From: Polytrichum commune
Taxonomy: Eukaryota; Streptophyta; Polytrichopsida; Polytrichales; Polytrichaceae
Direction of reading: 5' to 3'
Length of the DNA: 64,000 nt
Assembly (NCBI GenBank): GCA_950295325.1
Contig: OX485805.1
Span: 31,607,501 to 31,671,500, forward strand
Below the pieces are notes generated by a model. The model was not told the DNA's origin. It did no database searches and saw only the letters and a program-made list of their open reading frames with translations. The position numbers were made by a program, and so were the translations under genes. This document shows positions 12,961 to 25,305 of this stretch, one piece after another. Position 1 is the first letter of the stretch. Every line of letters begins with the position of its first letter.

Positions 12961-15795
12961 ACTACATTAGTCCTATGAAAACTCATCTAAATGCAAACTA
13001 GACACCCAAAACCCCCTTTTAACACTCCTACGCCAAAACGGTTGGCAAGTTCACCCCTCATAGTTATCACCATAGGAGCCAAAGGATCTATACACACCCC
13101 CAAAGTAAAAGTCCTCACATACCCAAAAAAAACTTCCAAACTACCTCATCAAATCACTACTAGAAAAACTCAATTGTAAATCCATCAGATGCTTCCCTAT
13201 CTCATCTTCAACAAACATAAACTTGAAAAAATGCCAATCACCCATCAACCTCCCATAAAAGCTATCACCATACAAACTAATCCCCAACAAAGTCTCTCAC
13301 CCTTGTAAAGGGGGTGAACACCCCCCCCCCCTCTTCCAACATCATATTTCCCCTCCCCCATCACAACACCAAATTGTAATAGCACTAAGCAAGCCACCTA
13401 CCACAAGTAAGCATTACACCTACACCACCATCACCATGTCTTGCGTAGCCAGTTGCAGATAAACGGGCCTTGTCTCAGCCATGTACAGTACATCTCTTTG
13501 CAAACAAAATACATTTTATTTTTTGTTCTTTTTCTACCCGCATTTTGTCATGTAAGGAATCCAATAACAAATTGAGAAACTAGGTGACCCTAGTAGCACG
13601 TTACAGTGAGGAACATAGGCATTGAGCTTACAAGTTTTGGACCCAACATAAATATCTTATGGATTTTAAAGTGATACACAATTCATTTTTTTGGATATGT
13701 TCATTTCACTCTGGAGTATGTACATATATGCCTTAGAAACCATATGAGGCTAGTGTTTGAATATTGGACATGTCTACCTTAGGACTATGTCACACTTACA
13801 TCCAAGAGTTGACCTTGGCCTCAGTGCCTAGATGAACCCCACCCCCCCCCCCCACTTGCCCCCTATCTAGTGTGTAAGCTTTTCTACATGAGAACGGTTG
13901 ACATTCTTTCTTTAAAATAAACAACTTGACTCAACCCAATCACCCATTTGCTCTTAATATGCACCAATTTGCCCTTGCCTTTCATCCGATGATTTGCTCA
14001 TTTGTAGCCATGAATGAAAAACAATGGACAGGAGTGAATTGTTGCATACAAGCATACATATCTATCGGCCGTTCAAGTTAGAAACATGTCTACTATAAGT
14101 TTGTGGCTAATTTATTTCCAATCATGTTTCATTAACCTATTTAGGATCTTTGAAAACACTTCTAATATCAAATCAACTTTGAAAGATAACCACCGGGTGA
14201 CATAATATTTCAAGGTAGTTTACGTTGCTTGATTGAGAGGTGCAACTCATATGCAACGATTCCTTCTTGCCCAAACACTTGCGAACCTTTCAACCAAAAT
14301 TCGTAGCTCGAAAGCCTTTTTCCCTTTGTTGCGGAAAAAAAAAATGCCCCTTTGATCGAAGAGAACACATAAAGGCAAAAGTGGAAAAGTGTGGTCAAAC
14401 TCACCAACATGTAAGCTTACGGGTGCTAGACTTATAACTTGGGTGACCATTTCCGAGCTTTTTCGGAGGTGTTGCTCAAGTTTGACGGACTTGTTGGGGA
14501 ATAAATTGAATGCTCCACCTTTCAATGCATGTGGGCAAAAAGTGTGTTAACTTATAGCCCTCTATGGAAAAGTGCTCAATTCCAAACCTACTTTTTGTTT
14601 CCACTACTTTCATAGATGTGAAAGATGAATTTAAGATTCATTACACTATGCACATGGTTTAGCGTGGGCCACACTATGGATCATTAATTATCATTGGCCC
14701 TTGTAAACCAATTTGCAACCACTAGGGTGAAACACACTCTCACGTGGCATGGGAAACTTGTTGTTGCTATATTGGAAGTCATGGAAGCCATTCAAATTAA
14801 CATGGTGTATAAGTTCTCATGCCATGTTGAATTAAACATGTATTGGCTAATGCATTGTATGTCTCTGTTAGTAATGTAGAATTTGATGTTTATGGAGGGA
14901 TCTCATTTTATTCTTTATTCTTTGAGACAAAAGGCCATAAAGCCAATGCAATTCAAACATTGACAAACTATAGTTTGTCGGCAAATAAAATGAACAAAGG
15001 GTTAAAATAAATAGGGGATCATTACACTGATTACCCCGATTTGTGAGGGAGGGCTAATAGAGAGTGTGGGAAATTAGTAAAGGCAATACCCCATTTCTTT
15101 ATGTATGAAATTAAAGCCACCAGTAAGTCTAGGAGGCATTGTTCATCCTAGCATTATTCATTAAAAATATTATTCGTAACAACACTATTCACTGAAAGTA
15201 CCGACACTTGGCACTTGACATTTGGCACTAACATGCATGTGTTTCCATTTAAAACTCTAATTGCTCTACAAACATCTTAGAGCACGCACTAATTTTCTTG
15301 AAATATGTAGTTAAATGAGCATGTGTTCATTAATTTAGTGTCACTCAGTAAAATTTGCAACCCTCAATAACTTTGAGATTTGGCTAAATAATGTGTGCTT
15401 CGGAAATTAATATAACCCTCATTGGACTATGAGTGTTGACCATTGTGTGATCATCATAAATATATTACATGCAACGGATCATAACCAATACCAAAATATT
15501 TTTAACACCCATTGCATTACACTCCATGTATTAAATCAATTTAGTGAAACATAGTAAAAAGCCTAATTCAATCTTTTAAAAAATCAAGTGTGCAATAGAT
15601 GTGTAGATTTGAGTGCAAATTTGGTCCTTCATGTTCATCCAATGATCCCAAAGATTGAACAACCTTATACCGACTATAAACACTGCAATACATGTATTCT
15701 AATTGGGGCCATGTTCCAGTTTTGAGGTTGATTCAAAATGTGAGTCATGTTTGGTTGCTTGTGTCTTGGAGAAGGATTTGGTCCTCGAAGCCCAT
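12961..15795. other. Gene-free AT-rich DNA
   Basis: No frame here looks like a known protein. It contains a C11 run (13321-13331) and a C12 run (13842-13853). The open frames around 14210-14525 overlap on both strands and have no family resemblance. Confidence 0.4.
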
Positions 15796-15817
15796 TTTAG
15801 GGTTTAGGGTTTAGGGT
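15796..15817 (+). repeat. Interstitial telomere-like TTTAGGG repeats
   Basis: Three tandem TTTAGGG units, with another TTTAGGG about 10 bp downstream. This is the plant telomere heptamer and supports plant origin. The run is too short to imply a chromosome end or fusion. Confidence 0.8.
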
Positions 15818-15911
15818 CATTATGATTGTTTAGGGTCACCTTAAACCCATTATCAGTGCTTCTTTTTGATGGGTTCACCTTCATTTCATGTGATGGGTTA
15901 CTTTTTATTTT

Positions 15912-16980
15912 TTGCTTTTCAATGTGATGGATAACATCGAAAATTGTTTTTCAAATGATGGGTTGAGAAAATCTGAGTCTTTCACACAAAATCATATATC
16001 AAATCACATTCCTTCAAAAATAAATGTAGAGAAGTTTGAATTTCTTATAACCTTTAGTCCAAACTATAGATTCTCAGGTGCCTCATGTTGCACCATATGT
16101 CATATATTGCCCTCCAATCCATATTCTCCAATTGCATCTTGCATAATAATACTTGCACCAAAGCATCCAAAGTGTCCGAACTCAATGAAAGCTAACAAGT
16201 GGCTCTTGATAGAATTTTTGTTTTGAAAATCCCCCTTTCACAAATTACAACACTTGAGGGAATGACAAATATTGTTTTGGCAAAGTTTCATGACATGTGG
16301 CCAATAGGTATACCACTCATTGATGCCCCCACAAAATTTCCATGCCTCGTACAATGATTTGTTTTCACATTCATGCCTCGAGCTTTCTACAAATTCAAGC
16401 AACACAACTCTACTTGCATCGCTTTCAACCTTCGTATGATTAATCTCTCCAACCATTGCTCTAACATAGTTGTATGAACCTCTTCATCACTTAGATAATA
16501 CTTTGGACTACCAAAATTTGATGCATTGAAACGAAATTATATTTGAAAACCCTTTGTTCCAGCTTTCCACATTTGCTTGCACATACATGACGAGTAATAG
16601 AAACCAAACCAATTGGAGGAAGATGAAGAGCCTCCCATCTAGTCACCATGGATTCGTGATCATTGTTTTTCTTGTGGTTGCATGTTTATGCATACTTTTG
16701 CAACCTATTCTCAAAACCCATGGTGAATTAACATGAAATTCCTCTCATGTAGAGCTTTTTCATATAACCAAGTGTAGGCCCATCATGTGTCTCTTATGGA
16801 TGAGTCATTCTTGCCAATACTAAAAGATGATCTAAACTTGCTTTCATATGTCCATGCCCAAGCTCTTGTAGGTGCAAGTTGCTCGACTTCTTTGAAATCC
16901 AATAAATCATTATCAGAAGGTGAGTGTTCACTGCTTGAAAGCGGCACGTTCACTTGAGTTTGTGATGCAATTTGCACAAC
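15912..16980 (-). pseudogene. Possible decayed coding remnant, family unknown
   Basis: On the minus strand several short frames have coding-like composition. One (16783-16977) has an acidic Ser-rich start followed by a Trp/Ala-rich stretch. Another (16238-16456) contains SLYEAWKFCGGINEWYTYWP. They are separated by stops and frameshifts, and a continuous protein cannot be read. I do not recognise the family. A decayed transposon gene is the likeliest explanation, but chance frames cannot be excluded. Confidence 0.25.
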
Positions 16981-17419
16981 CTGTCCTTAATTGGTTAAAA
17001 GTGTGAGAAAATGAAATCTAAAAAACTTATGTGAATAATAGCACAAAGTGAAAGACCACTTTAATAAAATGAAAAAATATAGGGTAATATTTCTCTAAGT
17101 AAGATTTTTGGCCTATTATTTATCCATATAAAAGTAAAAATTAAGTTACAAATTAAGATGTTGTGAAGAGTTGATGAGGATCCCTCCTTCGTTTGCCCAA
17201 CCTTGAATTACTTCATGATGCCATCTTGAGGTTCATTTGACAATCTAGTTTGATAAAAACAAATTTCACATCTTTATGTGGACCTCTACTTTTGAACATA
17301 ATATGAACTCATACACCAATCATGTAACTCTGACATCACATACCCACACTCGTACAAACACATGTGCATTTCCTTATCTGTCTTTGCAAAATAATCATTT
17401 GTTTTTATATTAAAACCCC

Positions 17420-17496
17420 CATACATGATTCAAACTCACAACTATCTTGAAGAACTACTATGAACCACGACATTATACTTCTACCATAACAAGTGA
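17420..17496 (-). repeat. tRNA-like promoter boxes, SINE candidate
   Basis: On the minus strand an A-box-like TTATGGTAGAAGTATAAT is followed after about 40 bp by GAGTTTGAATCATG, close to a B box. This arrangement is typical of tRNA-derived SINE heads. No target duplication was resolved. Confidence 0.3.
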
Positions 17497-17953
17497 CAAG
17501 CTACTGAACCTACCAACTATTTTTTCCATGTGTAGAAAGACACGCACACACCCACACCTAACGGAGCAGAAGGGCAAATAATTATTTACTAACTAGACAA
17601 CTAAGTAATGATGGGACCACCCTACATAAGAAATATTAAAAGTTCCATAAAAGTCAACAAATTCCACTGCGGAAAACCTTATGCAAACAAACACGTTGTG
17701 TCCTAGACAAAATGTTTGCAAAACACTTCACCAACACATTCCTAGACAAACATCTTTTTAACACTCAGTGCACATATTGCTCCAAGCTCTGCCTAGTCGA
17801 TACCATTGAGTGCCATGGATGTGAAAATCCTAGAGATAAGATTTGATTGGTGAGGGGTAGATCAAGAGATTGCAAGATAACTTGAATGGTGCATCTATAA
17901 CTAGCGGTTGGTTCTCCTCGTTCATTGTTACGTACATTGAATATGATATTTGG

Positions 17954-18115
17954 TGTCACTTACTATTTGAAATACGCAATGCTATGTCTATTTATTGTAT
18001 ATCTTGTATTTTACCAACAAATGTTAAATCGATTATTTAGATATTATAGAACACTGACAACAATTACAACAATAGTAAGAAGATATACCATTATGTAAAT
18101 CCAAAAAGTAAGTGA
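17954..18115. mobile_element. Small TIR element (GTGTCACTTACT ends)
   Basis: GTGTCACTTACTATTTGAAA on the left faces AAAAAGTAAGTGACAC on the right, 160 bp apart. A related unit lies at 38171-38356. There is no coding potential. Confidence 0.5.
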
Positions 18116-18144
18116 CACTAGATATCATATTTAGTGCACCACAT

Positions 18145-18350
18145 ATGAGCGTACCTCTCACTCATCCAACATAGGAACCTTGAATAAATAGCATTCATGT
18201 CAGAGGTAACACTTTTTACTTGATTCGACACCGGAAATAGACTTTTCAATGACCCCAAAGTAGTTGAGTTGAAGTCATTTGAGACGAATCAACCACAAAT
18301 CCATAGTATTAGCTTTTTTAGTCGGATGGATGAGAGGTGTATATGACAAA
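18145..18350. repeat. Foldback/dispersed repeat
   Basis: GTACCTCTCACTCATCCAAC at about 18151 is mirrored by GGATGGATGAGAGGTGTATA at about 18324. The right arm is related in inverse orientation to 23775-23880 (shared GTTGATTCGT and CAAATGAC strings). It is probably an old non-autonomous transposon. Confidence 0.4.
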
Positions 18351-19202
18351 TCTCTCTTGGCACAAATTTTAGCCCCCTTGAGATTTTTAATGATAAAATT
18401 CTCCAAGGCCTACCAAAATCAAAAATTAACAAATGGAAAGGAATGGTGAATCTAGGCTATGGCTTGGGTACACAACTCTCGTATTATATGGCCCTGATTT
18501 TAATCACTTATAATGCATTTTAGTCCAATCCCAAGTGATATAATTTTTTTAATGTAGGAAACTCTTGTAGCCCTGCTAACAAGGAATCCAAACATGTAAT
18601 TATATATAGGAAACGAATATTCTTTGAAGCGTATAATAAAATTAAACCCCTAATTATATTATATTCTAATACATGTACCATAGGCCAAACTACCCAACTT
18701 TTTGGGCTTTTTGATAAAAATTTAAGAATTTTTCTATTATGAATAGAACTTTGCTAATGGTTTTTTATTTTTAATTGAAGGCAACTACTCGTGTGGATCT
18801 TTTAATATTATGCATAGGCATAGGTTGGAGAAATAGGTGTTTCAATTCTTTATATACGTTGTGGAGTTTTTTTATAATAAATATGCAACCCGCCTTTTCT
18901 ACATCTCATTTTATTTAATTTGGTCTTCACCCAACTTTTTGGTCCTTTTATTTTTGTACGATTTTATATAATTTTTGCAAAAGCCGTCCTTAAAGTTGTT
19001 TTTAATGCCGATGCCCCTTGTGTACAATATGGGAGTTGCGTACCCAAGGGCTATGGTGTCTTGCTCTTTGAGTTGGTCCCCACTAGTCACGCTCTTACTT
19101 ACACTAAATATGCTCATTATTGTGACCAACAACAGTTGCCATAAATCATATAAATATCCAAAAAAAAATTGTATGAAAATTGAATCGTGATATTGGACTA
19201 AA

Positions 19203-19709
19203 TTACACTCTAAACTCCGTAGTATCACACATGTGGCAACCAAAGTGCACGTGACATTACGGATTTCTGTAGTGTTAACATGGATGCGTGATACTATAGA
19301 ATTAGTGTAGCATGTGACATTATGGAATAACACAAAGCAGATGTGAGGACAATTTGAATTCGTTCTCCCATCACCTACGCTAGTGTGGTCCACTCCACTT
19401 GGCCTTCCCAGATGATGTGGCGGATGCATGCACCGACATTCAACAAGTGGCATAAGAAGAAGAAGAAGAAGCATAATAAGAATAAGAAGGTGACACTCCA
19501 CATGTTGACACATGGCACAATCCGAGGGTGTGGGTTGACTTCTTTGGTGGTTTGTATTAATGACAAACTTCGTAATATAAGAAAGAGAAATATGACAATA
19601 AGAAGTGAGATTTGAACTATGAACATCCGTTCCCTCGGGTTTTGGGATATTAGAGAATGTGTGACATTATGGAGGTTGATATTACGGAGTTTAGGGTGTA
19701 TTATAGAAA
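19203..19709. mobile_element. TIR element with CTAAACTCCGTA ends
   Basis: The left end TACACTCTAAACTCCGTAGT and the inverted right end ATTACGGAGTTTAGGGTGTA bracket about 500 bp. Subterminal GTGACATTAYGGA motifs repeat inside. An imperfect GAA-rich run lies at about 19454-19490. The start of a second copy lies at the window edge (63922 onward). The element is non-coding. Confidence 0.6.
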
Positions 19710-20448
19710 TAAAGTCACTACAATATATAGATACATAGCAGTAGCACTCATACTAACACCACTCCAAATGTCTTTGCATGTCAGTCGGTGAAATGAACTT
19801 TCTCATATAGTAACTTTGAACCGCAAGTCCACATAAGAAATCACACTATTCAAAAGGTCATAGTAATGAACCTATTGAGTGTAACTTATATAGTGAGATT
19901 CAACCACATTGAACCATTCTCAGTCATGCAACCAATCTCAACGCCCAACCATTGTTTAAGTGTGTGTGCTTTGGAGAGGAAGAGACCCCACTTAAGTACA
20001 CCATTTATGGTATTTATAGTGTCATGTACACTATTTGCAAAGGGCCTAAACTAGGTGCCTAGAGGTGTCAAAGTGTCACGTCCGTTAACTGCAGATATAA
20101 TTTCATATGTCAACATAAGTATCTTCTTCAAGTGAAAAAATATTTTCAGTATGACATTTGAGAGTGCTAGCACATTGGGATACATTAGATGATAGTCTTG
20201 CATTTTAGTATGGAAGGCGAAGATATTTTGAGCTTACTAATGGCAAGTGTCATGCGTTTACATTTTAGTATGCAAGGGGAAGATATTCTAGAGCATACAC
20301 TAATGGCATGAGTGTGTTCAATAGTGTTTAGTGCACTCGAACGCCAAGTATCATGAGACGACACTTATGGTGAAGTTGTAAATCAACAATGTAACCTAAC
20401 ATACCCGTCAAAATAGGGTAAGTGACACTATTTCACATGTGGCAGTGA

Positions 20449-20929
20449 GGGCCACTTCACACACGAGATTGAGAGCATGTGACCATTACACTGCAAGCAC
20501 TCCCATTGGTGGAAAAGGCAGAGCCGGTCCGAGTTCGATTCATACTACGCTTGAGGGATCAACAGAGTATGTGAATGCAAGATGGATGTCAAGTCTACAT
20601 GGATTCCTACATGGCGTTGAACGGATTGTGTTTCGTGGTCACTTGTACTATTTTAAATAACCACCTCTTGGAGGTAGGCATGACACACTCCTGAACGCTC
20701 ACAACCGTTGATTTGTTCTATTTTATCATGCATGAGGACACACATGAATAGAAATTCATTGAAATAGCTTTTGATTGAGGGCCCAGTCATATGTGGCTTC
20801 ACACTACACTTGAGGGTCCATGACCACACTACACGATTTTGGAGGTGTCTTGGGACGGCCTTTGGACACTTTCTTTTGGGCTCTCACAATTTCATGGTCA
20901 TGGCTCTTGGCTCATGTGTGAAGTGGCCC
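20449..20929 (+). mobile_element. PIF/Harbinger-like MITE, copy A
   Basis: The ends are GGGCCACTTCACACA and TGTGTGAAGTGGCCC, with TGA on the left and TAA on the right. Other copies (C, D, E) are flanked by TAA on both sides, matching the TWA duplication of PIF/Harbinger elements. It is 481 bp, non-coding, and in the same orientation as copy C. Confidence 0.8.
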
Positions 20930-20978
20930 TAAATACAATAGCCGGTGTAGTGCTTCTTGTTGGCATAAGGTAGGGGTG

Positions 20979-21351
20979 GCTATTTCCGTCCAAATTTCAG
21001 ATGTGCCTAGTTGGGATGCTGAAATTATTTTTTTATAAATTTTGAGCGCTCCGCAAATCTGGTGCAAGAGCAACTATGAAAATATCAAAAATTTCCAGCA
21101 TGTTTATGATTTCCTACAAATTTTTAAAGGAAACCTTGTAGAGTGACCAACACTTGCACATAGGGTACGTGGTATATCCACAGGGTGGATTTCTAAAACT
21201 GACCGCTGGCAGCCAATGAAATGTTGGCAGTGCTATGAACGGTAAAAGCACCTTGATAGGTGCTCTTGTAAACCCAGGTAAAAGCACCTAAAAAGGTGCT
21301 TCCGACATAGGGGTTGACTTTAGGACCTGCACAGAAATTGCCACCCCTACC
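20979..21351. mobile_element. MITE with GGTAGGGGTGGC ends
   Basis: GGTAGGGGTGGCTATTTC at the left faces GAAATTGCCACCCCTACC at the right, 373 bp apart. The flanks read TAA and TTA, so a TWA target is possible but the duplication is not exact. Internally the GGTAAAAGCACC and AGGTGCT motifs repeat. It lies only 49 bp from copy A of the other MITE family. Confidence 0.65.
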
Positions 21352-23225
21352 TTAGTAGACAAGCCAAGAATATACAACTTAGTAACTTCGAACTTCAAAT
21401 GTCCATCCTTCATCACCACTCTTTGTATAAAATAGCTTATTGTGTTTCTTTCAGGGATGCGTAAGATTACTGAATGCATAAGATATTTTCATGGCATTTT
21501 GGTAGATTCTCAAGGAAAAAGGGTTGCAATATAAGAATGTAAAATCTCAATGATTTCAAACAAGTTGTTCAGTTAGCATTGAAATATAAAGGTAGATGGG
21601 TCTTAAATAGTTATTTTCTCCAACTAGCCCACTTCTCCTAGAAGATAAAGCATTTGATTAGTATGAGAGGGCTAGCAATACAAATTGAGGCCGTATTTGC
21701 TCATAATGTTGAAGCTCATATGAATATCTTATATACTATCAAAATGACAATTCTTCTGCTCATTAAATGGTCATGTATCCCCCCTCCCCCATTTTGTTCA
21801 TTGTGTGAATGTAGAATAGTTATCATATTTTGAGCACAAAGTCCTAACTCTTTTGAACACATGTCTTCTTTTGATAATTGTTCTTGGAGCCACAAACCTA
21901 ACCACATACCATAGCCCTCTAGCTGCTTGGGCACTTTTCTACCTAATAATTAATTAAAGTGCAAAAGTAAGTAAGGCAACCCAAAAATCAATGTTCTAAA
22001 ATTGGGCATATTCAAAAAGAAATTTAAAATAAGTTAGACATTCATCTAAGTCATTTCTATGATTCATGGATGGTTTTCCTAATTTCATATGTGGCAACTC
22101 GGATTAACCTAAACACTTCCCTTAACCAACATTCCTTACTCGAAAGTTTATCTTTTACTCGTATGTTATGGTTTTGTTTGGCAATAAATTATTCTTTGTG
22201 TGAGAGTTATACGGAGTGGTCTTTGTGAGGGACTATGATGTTATGGTGTTTGTGAGAGATTATTGTGATTGGGCACTTTTTTTTTTATGAACACTCAATG
22301 AAATTCAATTTTCAAAAGTTTAGGCACCTTTAAATTTTATTATTTTATGCTCAAGCTGCTAGAGAGCCATGGTACGACTCAAAAGTAAGTGTCCAATTAA
22401 CATAAATCACCCAAATTAGGCACATCTATGTTGGAGTTAAGATGCCCATGTGGTTGTATCATGTTTCATTCTATTGTATTTACGAAAACCTTTTGGAAGC
22501 TTGATTTTTGGTTGTTTTCCTTAAAGAAACCGGTGCAAAAGAGAACCAACACATTCATTGGGGTTAGATCGTGAAAACATATTTGTAATGAACAAACACG
22601 AGATCTGTCCAAGGGAGATATATCCGAGATCTTGCATGAATGAGATCTAGGGTTGGTCACATTCATGAATAGAGGAACGCATTGGCATGTGTGTCCTTTA
22701 TCGTTCAAGTAGCACTCGAGGCCTTCCACACTTAATAGATAGGCTTAATGCACCCGGTCAATGCCTTTCACCACCACAACATTATCAATTAATGTTACCC
22801 AACTTGAAACACCGTGGAATGGGTCGTGGTTTTGCATGTTACCCAATTTCCTTGCACTCGGACTTCCCGGGATCCAAAGGGGCGGGCCACAACCCCATTT
22901 CCAAAGACGTTAGAGTTATTTGTAGAGTAAAGCCTATGAAACCATGGGGTTAGTTCCAAACCTTGAGTTTATGAGAATTGACAAAAAGTCATCCAAGCTT
23001 CTTTTTTATGCTTAAATTATCATATACAAAGAGTGGTGTCAATATATTAAAACCTAGCTTTCTAGTTTGTTCTATTAGGAATTAAATCAATAACCAACGT
23101 CAGGCAATCAATGTGAATTTGAGCCCATTGGTCCTACCTTGCTCAAGAGTCCTCTTGGTGGAAGGTGGGGTTCATTGCGTACCTTGTAGTGGGTGGGCTC
23201 TTGGCTTCCTACCTATCTAGCTAGT
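21352..23225. other. Gene-free DNA
   Basis: No supported gene. About 21825-21915 belongs to the dispersed family whose core reads like CATGTCTTTTTGGTGT (here CATGTCTTCTTTTGAT), followed by CAAACCTAACCACATACCA. The remaining short frames have no family resemblance. Confidence 0.4.
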
Positions 23226-23235
23226 CCCCCCCCCC
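23226..23235. repeat. C10 homopolymer
   Basis: A run of ten C followed by CGCGCG, directly beside the tRNA-like unit at 23236-23330. Confidence 0.9.
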
Positions 23236-23330
23236 GCGCGTGCGTCAAGTAGAGAGAAGGTTTCACAGTGGGAATCAAACTGCCAACCACCTCATTTGGA
23301 AATGGGTACCTCTCCACTATCACCTAGTAG
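23236..23330 (-). repeat. tRNA-like promoter boxes, best SINE candidate
   Basis: Read on the minus strand, GATAGTGGAGAGGTACCC (A-box-like) is followed by GGCAGTTTGATTCCCAC (B-box-like), with the spacing usual in tRNA genes. No cloverleaf could be completed, so this is more likely a tRNA-derived SINE head than a functional tRNA. Confidence 0.4.
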
Positions 23331-23942
23331 TTTAGGGTCATCTTGGACATGTTTTATTAGGATGGGTTGGACCAAGCTAGCTTTGCATAGGCCGATCTGG
23401 GATTTAAGACAACATGTACCATGGACATACCTTTTTTAAATCATTTTTTTTAAATTAAAAATAATAATTTAGAGGTGGGAAGAGGAGGTCCCAAAAGTTT
23501 CACCTAACTTTCAAAATAGGCTTCAATACATGGCAAACTAGCGAGTTCTTAATAGAAAGCTTTCTCAAAAAAATATTAAACCCAGGGTTTCATCCCTCTT
23601 TGGGGGGACTTTACGGAGAACTCTATTATGTATGCCATCATACCTAAAAAACGAGGGATGGGTCTAGAAAAAAAATAAAGTTTTTCCTTAAATCTATTTA
23701 TTCCGACCATATTTGTGGGTTATTAGGGTTTTTGGTGATAATATGTATGTCGGGGAGAGGGATTTATTGCATACAAGTGTACCTCTCATCCATCTCACAT
23801 AAAAAAACTTGATGCCCTATAGATTTATAGTTGATTCGTTTGAAATGACCTGGACTAAATTAATGCAAAGTCTTTAAAACTAATTATGAGGTAAAAAAAC
23901 CTGTATACTTCATAATATTTCAAGATGTTGGATGAATAATCA

Positions 23943-23944
<2 letters not shown>

Positions 23945-23980
<36 letters not shown>
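23945..23980. repeat. (TC)18 microsatellite
   Basis: Perfect dinucleotide run of about 36 bp. Confidence 0.97.
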
Positions 23981-23983
<3 letters not shown>

Positions 23984-24269
23984 TCCTTTGGATTTGTTGG
24001 TTACTTGGTGTTGCATCCAACCTAAAGAAGGGGAGGAGTTGGTTGTGATGTGTATAAGAGATATTCCATCATGATGGATAGTGTTCAATTTTTTGGGGAG
24101 TTTTCAATACGGGCAACTGGAGGGAGGACATTAAGTCCCCCCCACTCCCACGAACTTCTAGGGGGCACCTGCATGAAATTTAAAGTCTGCATGTTTGCGG
24201 GGACATGACCGGCCCAACCAGTCGTCAATGGACGACACACCCCTCTAGATGTGTTCTTCAGCTCATTCT

Positions 24270-24630
24270 TGAGGACAATGTTTGGGATGTTCCTACAAAG
24301 CACATTCTATAGGACAACCATGTTTAGGTTCATGTAGAGCATGTTTTGCATGACAGGTAGGTTTAGGTTCATGTAAAGCATGTTTTGCATGATAGGTAGG
24401 TTTAGGTTCCTTTAGAGCATGTTTTGCAGGACAACCAAGATTAGGTTCCTACATAGCATGTTCTATAGGACAACCATTTTTTAGGTTCTTGCATAGTGTG
24501 TTCTGCAGGACAGCCGGGTTGAGGTTCCTGCAAAGCATTGTCTATAGGTAGCCATGTTTAAGTTCCTGCAGAGCATGTTTTGCAAGACAACCATGTTGAG
24601 GTTCTTACAGAGCACATCTACATGACAGTC
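24270..24630. repeat. Tandem array, units about 40 bp
   Basis: Eight to nine degenerate units with the pattern AGGTTCMTGYAGAGCATGTTTTGCAGGACAACCATGTTT; units 2 and 3 are nearly identical. No convincing protein repeat is encoded. It is followed directly by another repeat-rich stretch at 24.9-25.3 kb. Confidence 0.85.
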
Positions 24631-24939
24631 ATGTTGTTATTCCTAAATAGTAGGTTATGGTTTTGTAGGTGGGTTGTTGTTCACCTCGACTATTGGGTTG
24701 AGGTGATTCACTTCATGGTGAGAGCACATAACAACTCATTTTCCATGTTATGTTCTCCGTCACCTGATGTCCTACGTTCCCATTGTCCTTCCATAAGGTA
24801 TTATTGTCCCGCACATCTTTTGTTTTGATGATGGTTGTTGCAATCATGACGATGTGATTTGCTAGTTGATTGATGTGCAATTTAGGGTTGATGTTGACGT
24901 CGTTGTGAAAGGAAACATCTTGGGGTTTGTGTGTGGTCT

Positions 24940-25160
24940 TTGAATGGATTTCATGTCGGGTGCAAGTAGGGTTTTCAAATGGTGTTTGAATGAGTGCATT
25001 TGAAGGGGTTTGGGTGAGATTTGAGTGGGTTCGAGTGAGTGCATTTGAAGAGGTTTGAGTAGATTCAAGGGGATTTTGAGTGCATATGAAAGGATTTGAG
25101 TGCATGTGCATTTGTTGAGTGCATTTGTTGCAATGGTTGTTTTGCTGTGCATTTTGAATT
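24940..25160. repeat. Degenerate GAGTGCATTTGAA repeats
   Basis: The motif GAGTGCATTTGAAGRGGTTT and shorter forms (GAGTGCATTTG, GAGTGCATATGAA) recur at irregular spacing. On the minus strand they sit in a 166-codon frame (24713-25213) rich in Asn, Thr and His, without recognisable domains. The frame is best explained by the repeat, not by a gene. Confidence 0.6.
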
Positions 25161-25209
25161 TCATTGCGAGAAAAAACCAATGTTTTTAAGGTCGCATGAT
25201 TAGGTTTTG

Positions 25210-25305
25210 GCAATTAGAGAGAGTGTGTAGAAAGCAATTAGAGAGAGTGTACAGAAAACAGTTAGAGAGAGTGTGCAGGAAGTAGCTAGAGAGAGTAAGC
25301 ATATA
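25210..25305. repeat. 24-bp tandem repeat, 4 units
   Basis: Four head-to-tail units of the type GCAATTAGAGAGAGTGTG plus a variable tail, each exactly 24 bp, starting at 25210, 25234, 25258 and 25282. The fourth unit is the most diverged. Confidence 0.9.

Noticed and set aside
15796-15817. Telomere or chromosome-fusion signal
   Set aside because: Only three perfect TTTAGGG units; short interstitial runs are common in plants.
18911-19513. A 200-codon open frame on the minus strand with a leucine-rich start, the longest outside the recognised genes
   Set aside because: It runs across the left boundary of the TIR element at 19203, its leucine run comes from an imperfect GAA repeat, and it resembles no known family.
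24713-25213. A 166-codon minus-strand frame rich in Asn, Thr and His
   Set aside because: Its repeats follow the underlying GAGTGCATTTGAA tandem DNA; no domain is recognisable, and a second overlapping frame (24862-25164) shows the same composition.
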